From Pseudomonas sp. Os17 (GTDB lineage Bacteria; Pseudomonadota; Gammaproteobacteria; Pseudomonadales; Pseudomonadaceae): a stretch of DNA of 64,000 bases. The DNA lies in the NCBI RefSeq assembly GCF_001547895.1, contig NZ_AP014627.1, forward strand, positions 6,636,001 through 6,700,000, written 5' to 3'. This document shows, in pieces, positions 1 to 9,349 of the stretch. The notes under the pieces were generated by a model that was not told the origin of the DNA, made no database searches, and was given only the letters and a program-made list of their open reading frames with translations. Within the stretch, counting starts at the first letter, position 1; the number at the start of each line of letters is the position of its first letter. The position numbers were made by a program, and so were the translations under genes.

Positions 1-1
1 G

Positions 2-2203
2 TGGCTGGTGCCGGTGTACGAGGAGTCCCGCTATGAGCGCTACATCCACACCCTGCTCTCCAAGCGCTTCGTACCCGCCGAAGAGAATCTGGACCTGGGC
101 CACATGGCACGCATTCCGCCCGGCGAGTTCATCGGGGCCGGACTCTGGCAGTTGTTCAAGGGCATCGAGTCTCCCTACAAGTCGGTACTCAAGCTGCTGC
201 TGATCGAGGTCTATGCCAGCGAGCATCCCAGGGTTCAGTGCCTGAGCCTGCGCTTCAAGCAGGCGGTGTTCGCCAACCGCCTGGACCTGGACGAGCTCGA
301 CCCCTACATCGTGGTCTACCGACGCATCGAGGAGTACCTCAAGGCCCGGGGAGAACCGGAACGCCTGGAGCTGGTCAGACGCAGCCTGTACCTCAAGGTC
401 AATCGCAAGCTCACCCATGGCAATGGCGCCCGCAGCCCGAACTGGCAGCGGGCCCTGCTGGAGCGCCTGGCCAGCGAGTGGGGCTGGGATCAGCGCCAGC
501 TGGCCCTGCTGGACAGCCGCAGCCAATGGAAGGTGCGCCAGGTCAGCAGCGAACGCCGGGCCCTGGTCAACGAGCTCAACTACAGCTATCGCTTCCTGAC
601 CCAGTTCGCCCGCACCGAACAGGCCGCCAGCCTGATCAACAAGCGTGATTTGAACGTGCTGGGCCGACGCCTGTACGCCGCCTTCGAACGCAAGGCCGGG
701 AAGATCGAGTTCATCAATCCCGGCATCGCCCCGGACCTCGCGGAAGACACCCTGACCCTGGTGCAGTCGCCGAACAAGAAAGAACCGGGACAAACCTACT
801 GGGGCCTGTACAACGGCAACCTGACCGCACTGGAATGGGAACATTTCGCCCCGATCAAGCGCAGCCGGGAACTGCTGGAGCTGCTCACCTGGTGTCATCG
901 CAACGGAGTGATCGACAGCAGTACGCGCCTGGCCTTGCACCCTGGCAGCAGCGATCTGAGCGAGTTCGAACTGTTCAACCTGCTGGGCAGCCTGCAGCAG
1001 ACGGTGGCCCTGCCACTGGCCACGGCGGACGAAGACCAGCTACTGCACGCCAGCGTCCCCAGCGAAGTACTGATTCTGGTGAACGTCGGAGTCGACCCCC
1101 TCAAGCATCACCGCGACCTGAACATCCTCATGACCACCGAACGCACCGACTCCCTGAGCTATGCCGGGGTCCGGGAGAATCTGGTGCTGACCCTGGATCA
1201 GGTCACCCTCAATAGCTGGAACGAGGTCATGGTCGACCGCTACGACGCCGAGCATGCACTGCTCGATTGCCTGCGCGATTACCTGAACAGCCTGCCTGCC
1301 GGGCCCCAGCCGCGCCTCAGGGTCCGCTGCTTCTGCCACAACCGCGCGCAATTCATCGCCCGGCGGGTAGAGGAGCTGTTCGAAACCGCGCAGCACCTGT
1401 TGCTCAGCCAGCTCAACTACCGCTACCTGATCCAGGTGCAGCAGCACTATCACGTCCTGGAACTGGTGGCTGGCCAGGTACGGCACCAGGCCATGGCCAA
1501 TCCTGCCGCACTGCTGGAATACCTGGGCCAGGAACAGGCCTGCTACAGCCCCCTGCACCTGGACCCGATGGCCCTGGAAGATCACGACCTGGCGCTGATC
1601 CTGCCCATGGGCCAGCCGGGCTGCATCCAGGTGTTCTACCGAATCGTCGACGAGCAGGCCGAGCTGTATCTGCTCGACGAGCACAATGCCCTGTGGCAGC
1701 AGACCCTGCCCTATCACGACGAGCACAGCCTGCTGGTGCCACTGCAGCGTTTCCTGCAGTCGATTCTCTACCGTCGCGATGCGCTGTTGCCGATGAGCAG
1801 CAACCCAGGCGAGAAACCTTTGGACACACTCTACTTTCAGGTATTGCCCTCGGGCAGCGGCCGGGCACGCCGGGTTGAGCCGCGCCCGGCACCGCCGACG
1901 CCGGTCGACAAGGCTTTTTATGACGTGCAGGCGATCATCGGCAAGGCCGCACCGGGTCAGGTGCAAGTCTCGCTGTACTGCAATCAACGGGAGTTTTCCG
2001 AGCTGGAATATGGCGATCAGCTGTTTGGCGCAGTGGCTCAGGACATCGTCGCCCAGCGCCGCGAACCGCAGCGCTATCGCTGCTACATCACCGACCTGGA
2101 CCTGTCCGGCCTGCTCGGTGATGGACAGAGTCCGAGCATTCTCTACCTGCGTTACAAGGCCAGCCTGGAGCGCGCGCTGAATGACGCGCTCGAGCAGGTC
2201 TAG
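2..2203 (+). CDS. cyaA: Class I adenylate cyclase CyaA (3' part, 5' end outside window)
   Basis: Makes cAMP from ATP in the cytoplasm, feeding Vfr/CRP-type regulation. The frame is open from the window edge, so the N-terminus is missing; 733 residues are visible. Near the visible N-terminus lies the family signature (GAGLWQLFKGIESPYKS, about residues 53-69 of the visible part), which in E. coli CyaA sits in the catalytic half. The remainder matches the long regulatory C-terminal region of this class. Pseudomonas CyaA is roughly 950 residues, so about 200 are probably missing. The stop lies 6 nt from the stop of convergent rnk, with no terminator between them. Confidence 0.95.
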   Translation, partial: WLVPVYEESRYERYIHTLLSKRFVPAEENLDLGHMARIPPGEFIGAGLWQLFKGIESPYKSVLKLLLIEVYASEHPRVQCLSLRFKQAVFANRLDLDELDPYIVVYRRIEEYLKARGEPERLELVRRSLYLKVNRKLTHGNGARSPNWQRALLERLASEWGWDQRQLALLDSRSQWKVRQVSSERRALVNELNYSYRFLTQFARTEQAASLINKRDLNVLGRRLYAAFERKAGKIEFINPGIAPDLAEDTLTLVQSPNKKEPGQTYWGLYNGNLTALEWEHFAPIKRSRELLELLTWCHRNGVIDSSTRLALHPGSSDLSEFELFNLLGSLQQTVALPLATADEDQLLHASVPSEVLILVNVGVDPLKHHRDLNILMTTERTDSLSYAGVRENLVLTLDQVTLNSWNEVMVDRYDAEHALLDCLRDYLNSLPAGPQPRLRVRCFCHNRAQFIARRVEELFETAQHLLLSQLNYRYLIQVQQHYHVLELVAGQVRHQAMANPAALLEYLGQEQACYSPLHLDPMALEDHDLALILPMGQPGCIQVFYRIVDEQAELYLLDEHNALWQQTLPYHDEHSLLVPLQRFLQSILYRRDALLPMSSNPGEKPLDTLYFQVLPSGSGRARRVEPRPAPPTPVDKAFYDVQAIIGKAAPGQVQVSLYCNQREFSELEYGDQLFGAVAQDIVAQRREPQRYRCYITDLDLSGLLGDGQSPSILYLRYKASLERALNDALEQV

Positions 2204-2209
2204 CCGCTA

Positions 2210-2623
2210 TCAGAGGTGGTAGTCGCCGGCGGCTTCCGGCTGGTATTCCACTTCCAGCAGCGTCAGCTTCAGGGTCTTGCCGCCCGGGGCCGGCCAGTCG
2301 ATGTATTGACCGACCTGCAGGCCCAGCAAGGCACTGCCCACTGGCGCGAGGATCGAAATCTTGCCCTCGTCGGCATTGGCGTCCTGTGGATAAACCAGAG
2401 TCAGGTGATAGTCCTTGCCGCTGCTTTCTTCACGGCAGTGCACACGCGAATTCATGGTGACGACACCGGCCGGAACTTCATCGTGACCCACCAGCGTTTC
2501 GGCACGATCCAACTCGGTTTGCAGTGCGATGACGCCTGGCAGCGAGTCGTCCAGGCTGTCGATCAGACGCTCCAGACGTTGCACGTCAAGGCGGGTAAGG
2601 ATGATGGATGGTGCAGTACTCAT
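2210..2623 (-). CDS. rnk: Regulator of nucleoside diphosphate kinase Rnk
   Basis: Small cytoplasmic protein of the GreA/GreB superfamily that binds RNA polymerase and was first found to affect nucleoside diphosphate kinase levels. The 137 residues comprise a short N-terminal helical part and a C-terminal GreA/B-like domain (about 50-130) with the typical VYPQDAN, SILAPVGSALLGL and IDWPAPGG stretches. The long Gre coiled-coil is absent, as expected for Rnk. It is convergent with cyaA, as in P. aeruginosa. Confidence 0.93.
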   Translation of the reverse strand: MSTAPSIILTRLDVQRLERLIDSLDDSLPGVIALQTELDRAETLVGHDEVPAGVVTMNSRVHCREESSGKDYHLTLVYPQDANADEGKISILAPVGSALLGLQVGQYIDWPAPGGKTLKLTLLEVEYQPEAAGDYHL

Positions 2624-2659
2624 GATCCTGGCTGACTCCTATTTTTTCTGCACAAAAAA

Positions 2660-2689
2660 GCAAAACCCCGCCAAATAAGACGGGGTTCT
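2660..2689 (-). terminator. Intrinsic terminator after cyaY-DUF1289
   Basis: On the minus strand, AACCCCG and CGGGGTT arms close a short A/T-rich loop and are followed by TTTTG and a further T run. It lies downstream of the DUF1289 gene and upstream of rnk, so it should end the cyaY transcript. Confidence 0.8.
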
Positions 2690-2765
2690 CACCGGCCTCG
2701 ATGTAGCGAGGCGAAGCCGGACACTATCACAGCACACTGAATAAACAAACCGTACGAGTACGAAC

Positions 2766-2999
2766 CTAAAGTCCCTCCGCGGCCACGCTCTGCTTGCGCA
2801 GCAACGCCTGGGCGCAGATCACTCGCCGACGCTGATCATCGGCCGAGCGCCACTCGCGAATGTCCTCGACATGACGAAAGCAACCGCGACAGACCTTCTG
2901 CTCATCGAGACGGCACAGGCTGATACACGGCGAACTCACCGCCGGACTGACGTTGCTGTAGAGGGGCTTGGGCGGGCGCACGGCAGCGGGCTCGGTCAC
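2766..2999 (-). CDS. DUF1289 domain small cysteine protein
   Basis: A 77-residue protein with the DUF1289 pattern: C-I-S-L-C-R-L-D, then C-R-G-C-F-R, then EIREW-like residues. The closely spaced cysteines suggest metal or Fe-S binding, but function is unknown. I chose the GTG at 2999 because the domain starts just after it. The longer open frame upstream is cyaY read in another frame. It starts 4 nt after the cyaY stop, so the two are almost certainly cotranscribed, hinting at a link to iron-sulfur chemistry (inference). Confidence 0.82.
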   Translation of the reverse strand: MTEPAAVRPPKPLYSNVSPAVSSPCISLCRLDEQKVCRGCFRHVEDIREWRSADDQRRRVICAQALLRKQSVAAEGL

Positions 3000-3003
3000 G
3001 ATC

Positions 3004-3336
3004 TCAGAGCCCTTCGAACTCAAGCTTGATGTCCGCCTGTTCGAAGACGATACGCTCCAGCATCTCGCCCAACTGCTCCTCGCTCTTGTCGCACATCCAG
3101 CGCTCGCTTTCCTCGTCGTAATCGAAGTGGAAACCACCGGATCGGGCCGCCAGCCACAGTTGGCGCAGAGGTTCCTGGCGGCTGAAGATCACCTGGCTGC
3201 CGTTGTCGAACTTGACGGTGAGCACACCGGCCGAGCTTTCCAGGTCGATGTCCAGGTCGCTCTCATCGAAAATATCCTCCAGCGTCTGCTGGGTAGCGTC
3301 CACCAGGTCGTGAAAACGGGCTTCGGTCAAACTCAT
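3004..3336 (-). CDS. cyaY: Frataxin-like iron donor CyaY
   Basis: Bacterial frataxin homologue that modulates iron delivery to the IscS/IscU Fe-S assembly machinery. At 110 residues it has typical length. The N-terminal helix is acidic (FHDLVDATQQTLEDIFDESDLDID), giving the iron-binding face. The beta-sheet follows (VLTVKFDNGSQVIFSRQEPLRQLWLAARSGGFHF, described by segments), with FHFDYD and a final helix. It sits beside cyaA, as in many gammaproteobacteria, and leads the DUF1289 gene. Confidence 0.94.
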   Translation of the reverse strand: MSLTEARFHDLVDATQQTLEDIFDESDLDIDLESSAGVLTVKFDNGSQVIFSRQEPLRQLWLAARSGGFHFDYDEESERWMCDKSEEQLGEMLERIVFEQADIKLEFEGL

Positions 3337-3512
3337 TGCGGGAACCTCGAATAGTGTCTACTCACGCTCAAGCGCCGCAAGATACGGGCGCTCCCCGGCG
3401 AATGCAAAGGATACCGAACAGGCGGACAAATGCGACGTCCATTGCGCCGCCAGCCATCCAAAGCCCCTGAACAGGGCCTGGCAAAGGCCCGCTGGACGGG
3501 AGTTACGCTGCA

Positions 3513-3541
3513 TAGGCAAGCTGCCGGGTGGCCGGTATACT
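3513..3541 (+). promoter_or_regulatory. Candidate sigma-70 promoter for lptM-lysA operon
   Basis: TAGGCA (4/6 to the -35 consensus), a 17-bp spacer and TATACT (5/6 to -10) lie 35 bp before the lptM start codon, in the divergent gap with cyaY. Confidence 0.5.
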
Positions 3542-3575
3542 CGGGCGCAATTTACGCATTCTCAAGGATTTCGCC

Positions 3576-3734
3576 ATGAAGCGCCTGATCTCTTCCCTTG
3601 CTGCGCTCGTCGCGGTTGCCTGCCTTGTTACTGCCTGTGGCCAGAAAGGCCCGCTGTATCTGCCTGATGACAGCAAATCCCCTGAAGAGCAGGCCAAGTC
3701 GCAATCGAAGTCGCACAAGCACGACACCTACTAA
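3576..3734 (+). CDS. lptM: LptM-like small outer-membrane lipoprotein (YifL family)
   Basis: A 52-residue lipoprotein with a signal peptide, lipobox LVTAC (Cys21) and the family core CGQKGPLYLP straight after the acylated cysteine. In E. coli, LptM (YifL) helps oxidative maturation of the LptD/LptE lipopolysaccharide translocon. Here the tail is short, hydrophilic and rich in Ser/Lys/His. I chose the ATG at 3576 because it begins the signal peptide; the longer frame upstream has no support. It lies 9 nt before lysA, the conserved yifL-lysA/dapF arrangement. Confidence 0.88.
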   Translation: MKRLISSLAALVAVACLVTACGQKGPLYLPDDSKSPEEQAKSQSKSHKHDTY

Positions 3735-3743
3735 GGGCTCACC

Positions 3744-4991
3744 ATGGACGCTTTCAACTACCGCGACGGTGAGCTGTTCGCGGAAGGCGTAGCCCTGTCC
3801 GCCATTGCCGAGCGTTTCGGCACGCCGACCTACGTCTATTCCCGAGCGCATATCGAGGCCCAGTACCTGGCCTATGCCGAGGCACTTGCCGGCATGCCAC
3901 ATCTGGTCTGCTTCGCGGTAAAGGCCAACTCCAACCTGGGCGTGTTGAATGTCCTGGCCCGCCTGGGCGCCGGTTTCGACATCGTCTCCCGGGGCGAACT
4001 GGAGCGGGTCCTGGCCGCCGGTGGCCAGGCCGACAAGATCGTCTTTTCCGGTGTCGGCAAGACCCGTGACGACATGCGTCGCGCCCTGGAAGTCGGCGTC
4101 CACTGCTTCAACGTCGAATCCGCCGAAGAACTGGAGCGCCTGCAACAGGTCGCCGCCGAGCTGGGAGTTCGCGCGCCGGTCTCGCTGCGGGTCAACCCCG
4201 ACGTCGACGCCGGCACCCACCCCTACATCTCCACCGGGCTCAAGGAAAACAAGTTCGGCATCGACATTGCCACGGCCGAGGATGTGTACATCCGCGCCGC
4301 GCAACTGCCGAACCTGGATATCGTCGGGGTCGACTGCCATATCGGCTCGCAACTGACCACCCTGGAACCCTTCATCGACGCCCTCGACCGCCTGCTGGAC
4401 CTGGTGGATCGCCTTGGCGAGTGCGGCATCTACCTGCGCCACATCGATCTGGGTGGTGGCCTGGGCGTGCGTTATCGCGACGAAGAGCCGCCGCTGGCCG
4501 CCGACTACGTCAAGGCGGTGCGCCAGCGCCTGGATGGCCGCGACCTGGCCCTGGTGTTCGAACCGGGCCGTTTCATCGTCGCCAACGCCGGCGTGCTGCT
4601 GACCCGGGTCGAGTACCTCAAGCACACCGAACACAAGGATTTCGCCATCGTCGACGCGGCCATGAACGACCTGATCCGCCCGGCGCTGTACCAGGCCTGG
4701 ATGGACGTCAGCGCCGTGCAACCACGCGACGCCGAACCCCGTACCTACGACATCGTCGGCCCGATCTGTGAAACCGGCGACTTCCTCGCCAAGGAACGCT
4801 CGCTGGCCCTGGCCGAGGGCGACCTGCTGGCGGTGCATTCCGCTGGCGCCTATGGTTTCGTCATGAGCTCGAACTACAACACCCGCGGCCGTGCCGCTGA
4901 AGTGCTGGTCGATGGCGACCAGGCTGTTGAAGTGCGTCGCCGCGAGACGGTAGCCGAGTTATTCGCTGGCGAAAGCCTGCTGCCGGAGTAA
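3744..4991 (+). CDS. lysA: Diaminopimelate decarboxylase LysA
   Basis: PLP enzyme of the last lysine step: meso-diaminopimelate to L-lysine plus CO2. At 415 residues it has normal length. Lys60 in CFAVKANSN is the Schiff-base lysine. Also visible are the HIGSQ loop, the GGGLGV phosphate-binding glycines, EPGR and CETGD, the catalytic cysteine region from the partner subunit. It stands 4 nt ahead of dapF, which makes its substrate, so two successive lysine/peptidoglycan steps are coexpressed. Confidence 0.97.
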   Translation: MDAFNYRDGELFAEGVALSAIAERFGTPTYVYSRAHIEAQYLAYAEALAGMPHLVCFAVKANSNLGVLNVLARLGAGFDIVSRGELERVLAAGGQADKIVFSGVGKTRDDMRRALEVGVHCFNVESAEELERLQQVAAELGVRAPVSLRVNPDVDAGTHPYISTGLKENKFGIDIATAEDVYIRAAQLPNLDIVGVDCHIGSQLTTLEPFIDALDRLLDLVDRLGECGIYLRHIDLGGGLGVRYRDEEPPLAADYVKAVRQRLDGRDLALVFEPGRFIVANAGVLLTRVEYLKHTEHKDFAIVDAAMNDLIRPALYQAWMDVSAVQPRDAEPRTYDIVGPICETGDFLAKERSLALAEGDLLAVHSAGAYGFVMSSNYNTRGRAAEVLVDGDQAVEVRRRETVAELFAGESLLPE

Positions 4992-4995
4992 GACC

Positions 4996-5826
4996 ATGCT
5001 GCTGCGTTTTACCAAGATGCACGGCCTGGGCAATGACTTCATGGTTCTCGACCTGGTCAGCCAGCACGCGCATATTTTGCCCAAGCACGCCAAGCAATGG
5101 GGTGATCGCAACACCGGGATCGGCTTCGATCAGTTGCTGATCGTCGAGGCCCCGAGCAACCCGGACGTGGATTTCCGCTATCGGATCTTCAACTCCGATG
5201 GTTCCGAAGTGGAACAGTGCGGCAACGGTGCCCGTTGCTTCGCCCGCTTCGTGCTGGACAAGCGCCTGACCACCAAGCGCCAGATCCGCGTCGAGACCAA
5301 GAGCGGCGTGATCGAACTGGACGTGCGCAACGACGGTCAGATCAGCGTCAACATGGGGGCGCCACGCCTGGTGCCGGCGGATATCCCGTTCCAGGCACCG
5401 GCCCAGGCCAACAGCTACACGCTGGACGTCGATGGCGTCCAGGTCGAGCTGGCCGCCGTGTCCATGGGCAACCCGCACGCCGTGCTGCGGGTGGATGACA
5501 TCAACAGCGCGCCGGTGCACGAGCTGGGGCCGAAGATCGAGCATCACCCGCGCTTCCCGGCGCGGGTCAATGTCGGTTTTCTCCAGGTGCTGGACCGTCA
5601 GCGCGCGCAATTGCGGGTCTGGGAACGCGGTGCCGGGGAAACCCAGGCCTGCGGCACCGGTGCCTGCGCAGCTGCAGTGGCCGCGATCAGCCAGGGGTGG
5701 ATGGATTCGCCACTATTGATCGACCTGCCAGGCGGGCGCCTGTCCATCGAATGGGCAGGTCCAGGCCAACCGGTGATGATGACCGGCCCGGCAGTACGCG
5801 TATACGAAGGACAGGTGCGTCTTTAA
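4996..5826 (+). CDS. dapF: Diaminopimelate epimerase DapF
   Basis: Interconverts LL- and meso-diaminopimelate, supplying lysine and peptidoglycan synthesis. The 276 residues include the two catalytic cysteines of the cofactor-free racemase fold: Cys75 in EQCGNGARC and Cys219 in [10 protein letters not shown]. The N-terminal MHGLGNDF motif is intact. It is in the operon with lysA upstream and the DUF484 gene and xerC downstream, the classical dapF-DUF484-xerC-HAD order. Confidence 0.97.
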   Translation: MLLRFTKMHGLGNDFMVLDLVSQHAHILPKHAKQWGDRNTGIGFDQLLIVEAPSNPDVDFRYRIFNSDGSEVEQCGNGARCFARFVLDKRLTTKRQIRVETKSGVIELDVRNDGQISVNMGAPRLVPADIPFQAPAQANSYTLDVDGVQVELAAVSMGNPHAVLRVDDINSAPVHELGPKIEHHPRFPARVNVGFLQVLDRQRAQLRVWERGAGETQACGTGACAAAVAAISQGWMDSPLLIDLPGGRLSIEWAGPGQPVMMTGPAVRVYEGQVRL

Positions 5827-5839
5827 GTGAGCGAAACCC

Positions 5840-6565
5840 ATGACTGATCAGCCCCAGGCTCCCGCCGCAAAGCCCGACCCAGTGCCTTCTGCCGAGCTGG
5901 ACGCAGCCGCCGTCGCTGCGTACCTGGAGGCCCATCCGGACTTCTTCGTCGACCACGACGAGCTGCTCCCGGCCTTGCGCATTCCCCACCAGCGCGGCGA
6001 TACCGTGTCGCTGGTGGAGCGACAGATGAAGATCCTGCGCGAGCGCAACATCGAGATGCGCCACCGCCTGTCGCAACTGATGGACGTGGCCCGGGACAAC
6101 GACCGCCTGTTCGACAAGACCCGCCGCCTGATTCTGGCGCTGATGGACGCCAGCAGCCTGGAAGAAGTGGTCATGAGTGTCGAGGACAGCCTGCGCCAGG
6201 ACTTCCAGGTACCCTTCGTCAGCCTGATCCTGTTCAGCGACAACGCCATGCCGGTGGGTCGCTGGGTCTCGGCCGCCGAAGCCCAGGGCGCCATCGGCGG
6301 CCTGCTCTCGGAAGGCAAGAGTGTCAGCGGCAGCCTGCGCGAACATGAACTGGACTTCCTCTTCGGCGAAGAACAGCGCAAGCAGATCGGCTCCACCGCG
6401 GTGGTCGCTCTGGCGCATCAGGGCCTGCATGGAGTCCTGGCCATCGCCAGCCGTGACCCGCAGCACTACAAGAGCTCGGTCGGCACCCTGTTCCTCAACT
6501 ACATCGCCGAAGTCACCGGCCGGGTCCTGCCGCGCTTCACCCACTCGCTGCGCTCGGTACGCTGA
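5840..6565 (+). CDS. DUF484 (GAF-like) protein
   Basis: A 241-residue cytoplasmic protein of the DUF484 family. An N-terminal helical part carries the signature [12 protein letters not shown], followed by a basic coiled-coil ([12 protein letters not shown]) and a GAF-like sensor domain (about 90-235). It is almost always between dapF and xerC, as here, but its biochemical role is not established. The coiled-coil plus GAF layout suggests a dimeric signalling or accessory protein (inference). Confidence 0.88.
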   Translation: MTDQPQAPAAKPDPVPSAELDAAAVAAYLEAHPDFFVDHDELLPALRIPHQRGDTVSLVERQMKILRERNIEMRHRLSQLMDVARDNDRLFDKTRRLILALMDASSLEEVVMSVEDSLRQDFQVPFVSLILFSDNAMPVGRWVSAAEAQGAIGGLLSEGKSVSGSLREHELDFLFGEEQRKQIGSTAVVALAHQGLHGVLAIASRDPQHYKSSVGTLFLNYIAEVTGRVLPRFTHSLRSVR

Positions 6566-6567
6566 CC

Positions 6568-7464
6568 ATGCAGCAGCAACTGGATGCCTACTGCGCACAC
6601 CTGCGCAGTGAGCGCCAGGTGTCGCCCCACACCCTGCAGGCCTATCGACGCGATCTCGACAAGGTGCTGGGGTTTTGCGAGAAACAGCAGGTTCGCAGCT
6701 GGACCGACCTGGATGTCCAGGGCCTGCGCAGCATGATTGCCCGTCTGCACCAGCAGGGTCAGTCGTCCCGCAGCCTGGCCCGCCTGCTGTCCGCGGTGCG
6801 CGGGCTCTATCACTACCTGAACCGCGAAGGGCTGTGCGATCACGACCCGGCCAACGGCCTGGCGCCGCCCAAGGGCGAGCGCCGCCTGCCCAAGACCCTG
6901 GACACCGATCGCGCCCTGCAGCTGCTCGATGGCGCAGTGGAGGATGACTTCCTGGCCCATCGCGACCAGGCGATCCTGGAGCTGTTCTACTCCTGCGGGC
7001 TGCGTCTTTCCGAACTGACCAGCCTGAACCTCGAGCAACTGGATCTGGCGGACGGGCTGGTGCAGGTCCTGGGCAAGGGCAGCAAGACCCGCGTGCTGCC
7101 CGTGGGCAAAAAAGCCCGGGAGGCCCTGGCACTGTGGCTGCCGCTGCGTGCTCTGAGCAACCCGCCGGACGGCGCCCTGTTCGTCAGTCAAAAGGGCCGG
7201 CGCCTGGGGCCGCGCGCCATCCAACTGCGGGTCAAGGCCGCCGGAGAGCGCGAGCTGGGGCAGAACCTGCATCCGCACATGCTGCGTCATTCCTTTGCCA
7301 GCCACCTGCTGGAGTCTTCCCAGGACCTGCGTGCCGTGCAGGAGTTGCTCGGGCACTCGGATATCAAGACCACACAGATCTACACCCACCTGGACTTCCA
7401 GCACCTGGCAGCGGTCTACGACAGCGCCCACCCTCGGGCCAAACGCAACAAAGGCGGTGAGTAA
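6568..7464 (+). CDS. xerC: Tyrosine recombinase XerC
   Basis: With XerD, resolves chromosome dimers at dif. It has 298 residues: an N-terminal SAM-like DNA-binding domain (1-90) and a C-terminal catalytic domain with Arg146, His237, Arg240, His263 and nucleophile Tyr272, all in place. The P. aeruginosa orthologue was formerly called Sss and affects root colonisation in P. fluorescens by phase variation. It begins 2 nt after the DUF484 stop and overlaps the next start by one base. Confidence 0.96.
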   Translation: MQQQLDAYCAHLRSERQVSPHTLQAYRRDLDKVLGFCEKQQVRSWTDLDVQGLRSMIARLHQQGQSSRSLARLLSAVRGLYHYLNREGLCDHDPANGLAPPKGERRLPKTLDTDRALQLLDGAVEDDFLAHRDQAILELFYSCGLRLSELTSLNLEQLDLADGLVQVLGKGSKTRVLPVGKKAREALALWLPLRALSNPPDGALFVSQKGRRLGPRAIQLRVKAAGERELGQNLHPHMLRHSFASHLLESSQDLRAVQELLGHSDIKTTQIYTHLDFQHLAAVYDSAHPRAKRNKGGE

Positions 7465-8159
7465 TGACCATCAAACTGATCACCTTCGACCTTGATGACA
7501 CCCTCTGGGACACCGCCCCGGTGATCGTCAGCGCCGAGGCCACCCTGCGTCAGTGGCTGACCGAGCATGCACCGAATCTCGGCGGCGTGCCGGTGGAGCA
7601 TCTGTGGAGCATTCGCGAACGCGTGCTGCTCGAACAACCGCACCTCAAGTACCGAATCAGCGCCCTGCGCCGCCAGGTACTGTTCCATGCCCTGGAAGAG
7701 GCTGGGTACGAGCACAGTCAAGCCAGCCAGCTGGCCGATCAGAGCTTCGAAGTATTCCTGCACGCGCGGCATCAACTGGAGATCTTTCCCGAGGTGCTGC
7801 CGACCCTGGAAGCCCTGGCCAATCACTTCGCCCTGGGGGTGGTCACCAACGGCAATGCCGACGTGCGCCGCCTGGGCCTGGCGGACTACTTCAAGTTCGC
7901 CCTGTGCGCCGAAGACATCGGGGTCGCCAAACCGGATGCCCGACTGTTCCATGAAGCCCTGCAGCGCGGTGGCGCAACGGCCGATACCGCCGTGCATATC
8001 GGCGATCACCCGGGCGACGACATTGCCGGCGCCCAGCAGGCGGGCCTGCGCGCGATCTGGTTCAATCCCAGCGGCAAGACCTGGGAAGCCGAGCGCGCAC
8101 CAGATGCCGAGATCCGCAGCCTGATTGAACTGCCACGACTGCTGGCCAGCTGGAAATAG
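7464..8159 (+). CDS. HAD-superfamily phosphatase (YigB-like)
   Basis: A 231-residue haloacid dehalogenase hydrolase. Motif I is FDLDDTLWD with the nucleophile and acid aspartates, motif II is VTNGN, the motif III lysine lies in GVAKPD, and motif IV is IGDHPGDD. In E. coli the syntenic YigB dephosphorylates FMN in riboflavin synthesis; that activity is plausible here but not proven. The TAATG overlap with xerC indicates translational coupling. Confidence 0.88.
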   Translation: MTIKLITFDLDDTLWDTAPVIVSAEATLRQWLTEHAPNLGGVPVEHLWSIRERVLLEQPHLKYRISALRRQVLFHALEEAGYEHSQASQLADQSFEVFLHARHQLEIFPEVLPTLEALANHFALGVVTNGNADVRRLGLADYFKFALCAEDIGVAKPDARLFHEALQRGGATADTAVHIGDHPGDDIAGAQQAGLRAIWFNPSGKTWEAERAPDAEIRSLIELPRLLASWK

Positions 8160-8170
8160 GCGGCTGGCCG

Positions 8171-8219
8171 CCGCAGCCTCAAGCCTCGAACTTATAGCTT
8201 GCAGCTCGTAACTTGCCGC
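8171..8219 (-). repeat. Seven tandem degenerate heptamers
   Basis: Read on the minus strand, the stretch divides into seven 7-mers: GCGGCAA, GTTACGA, GCTGCAA, GCTATAA, GTTCGAG, GCTTGAG, GCTGCGG. The approximate consensus is GCTNNAA. It lies between the HAD gene and the shared terminator behind sutA. Similar low-complexity heptad stretches occur between Pseudomonas genes. Confidence 0.6.
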
Positions 8220-8237
8220 TGCCTGTCTTTCTTCCAT

Positions 8238-8268
8238 GAAAAAGCCCGCAGCGACGGCGGGCTTTTTC
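8238..8268. terminator. Bidirectional terminator between the HAD gene and sutA
   Basis: A perfect 12-bp stem (GAAAAAGCCCGC paired with GCGGGCTTTTTC) around a 7-nt loop. A and T runs on both sides let it work for the plus-strand xerC-HAD operon and the minus-strand sutA. Confidence 0.88.
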
Positions 8269-8287
8269 AGCAAGCAAGTAGCAAGGC

Positions 8288-8611
8288 TCAGATAGGCCGG
8301 CTGCCGTACTTGTTATCAGGCTTCTTGGGCGGATCGGCGACCACATTGGCCTCGACTTCCTGCACTTTGCCGCCACGGGCCAGGAACTCTTCCATGGCAC
8401 GCGCCAGTGCATCACGCTCCTTGTTCTTGGCTTCGACACTCGGCAGCTCGTCTACCGAAACGGCAGCCTTGGCCTTGCCTTTGGCGGTCGGAGCAGGAAC
8501 ATCACTGCCATCGTCTTCCACCACATCGTCGGCGGCCGCTTCAAGACCTTCTTCGGTATCGTCTTCGTCACCTACTTCGAGGTCGTCGTTTTCCAGATCA
8601 TCGTCGCTCAT
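8288..8611 (-). CDS. sutA: RNA polymerase-binding regulator SutA
   Basis: A 107-residue, highly charged, largely disordered protein. The N-terminal third is strongly acidic (runs of Asp/Glu), the middle holds a predicted helix (AKNKERDALARAMEEFLARGG), and the tail is short and basic, ending NKYGSRPI. This matches SutA, which binds the RNA polymerase beta subunit and stimulates housekeeping transcription in slow-growing P. aeruginosa cells. The position between xerC-HAD and yjbQ-amtB-glnK agrees with P. aeruginosa. It ends at a strong shared terminator. Confidence 0.9.
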   Translation of the reverse strand: MSDDDLENDDLEVGDEDDTEEGLEAAADDVVEDDGSDVPAPTAKGKAKAAVSVDELPSVEAKNKERDALARAMEEFLARGGKVQEVEANVVADPPKKPDNKYGSRPI

Positions 8612-8713
8612 GTTCTACCTCATGACTTGCGAAAAGCAGATTAGTTATAGCCCAGCTGCGCCGACTGTCGAAGGCCGCCGGAAAAAAATCAACGTCCACT
8701 GATACTCAGCGGC

Positions 8714-9139
8714 TTATGCCCTATCACCCTGCAGGGTGGCAAGGACTTTGCGAGCACCGCCATGATCGCGATGCTCGCCCAGATAAACACCTTGCCAGGT
8801 GCCTAGCGCCAAGCGTCCCGCCGCTACCGGCAAAGTCAGCTGACAGCCTAGCAAACTGGCCTTGAAGTGCGCCGGAAGGTCGTCTTCGCCTTCGTCGTTA
8901 TGTTCGTACCCGGCCATGCCTTGAGGCACCAGGGTGTTGAAGAAACGTTCGAAGTCACGCCGGACCGCCGGATCGGCGTTCTCGTTGATGGTCAACGAGG
9001 CCGAGGTATGTTGCAGCCATAAATGCAGCAGACCAACCCGACACGCCCTCAACTCGGGCAGGCCGGCGAGCAACTCGTCCGTCACCAGGTGAAAGCCCCG
9101 GGGCCTGGCCCGCAAGGTAATCAGGGTCTGCTGCCACAT
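8714..9139 (-). CDS. YjbQ family (UPF0047) protein
   Basis: A 141-residue protein of the YjbQ/UPF0047 family. The conserved metal-site pattern is visible: [19 protein letters not shown], then [21 protein letters not shown], and [17 protein letters not shown] (motifs given by key residues). E. coli YjbQ has secondary thiamine-phosphate synthase activity, but the true role is unclear. I preferred the ATG at 9139 (MWQQT) over one four codons upstream, as family members begin near that residue. Confidence 0.87.
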   Translation of the reverse strand: MWQQTLITLRARPRGFHLVTDELLAGLPELRACRVGLLHLWLQHTSASLTINENADPAVRRDFERFFNTLVPQGMAGYEHNDEGEDDLPAHFKASLLGCQLTLPVAAGRLALGTWQGVYLGEHRDHGGARKVLATLQGDRA

Positions 9140-9307
9140 ACCGATCTCCACGCTTCGGCGCGCATTCTAGCGCGCTCAGTGAAAAAACAAAGCGCCGAAT
9201 AATCCTGCTTTAGTGTAAGCATTTGTCCTGCTGGAAATCGCCACGGCAAACACGCCAATGCTTGTCAGAAAATCCTTTCAGCCATTTTTCAATGACAAAC
9301 GTCAGGC

Positions 9308-9340
9308 AAAAAAATGCCCGGCCGGAGCCGGGCTTTTTTC
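9308..9340 (-). terminator. Terminator of glnK-amtB
   Basis: A 7-bp GC stem (GCCCGGC/GCCGGGC, loop CGGA) flanked by A and T runs, immediately downstream of amtB on the minus strand. Confidence 0.88.
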
Positions 9341-9349
9341 CCCACGCGA

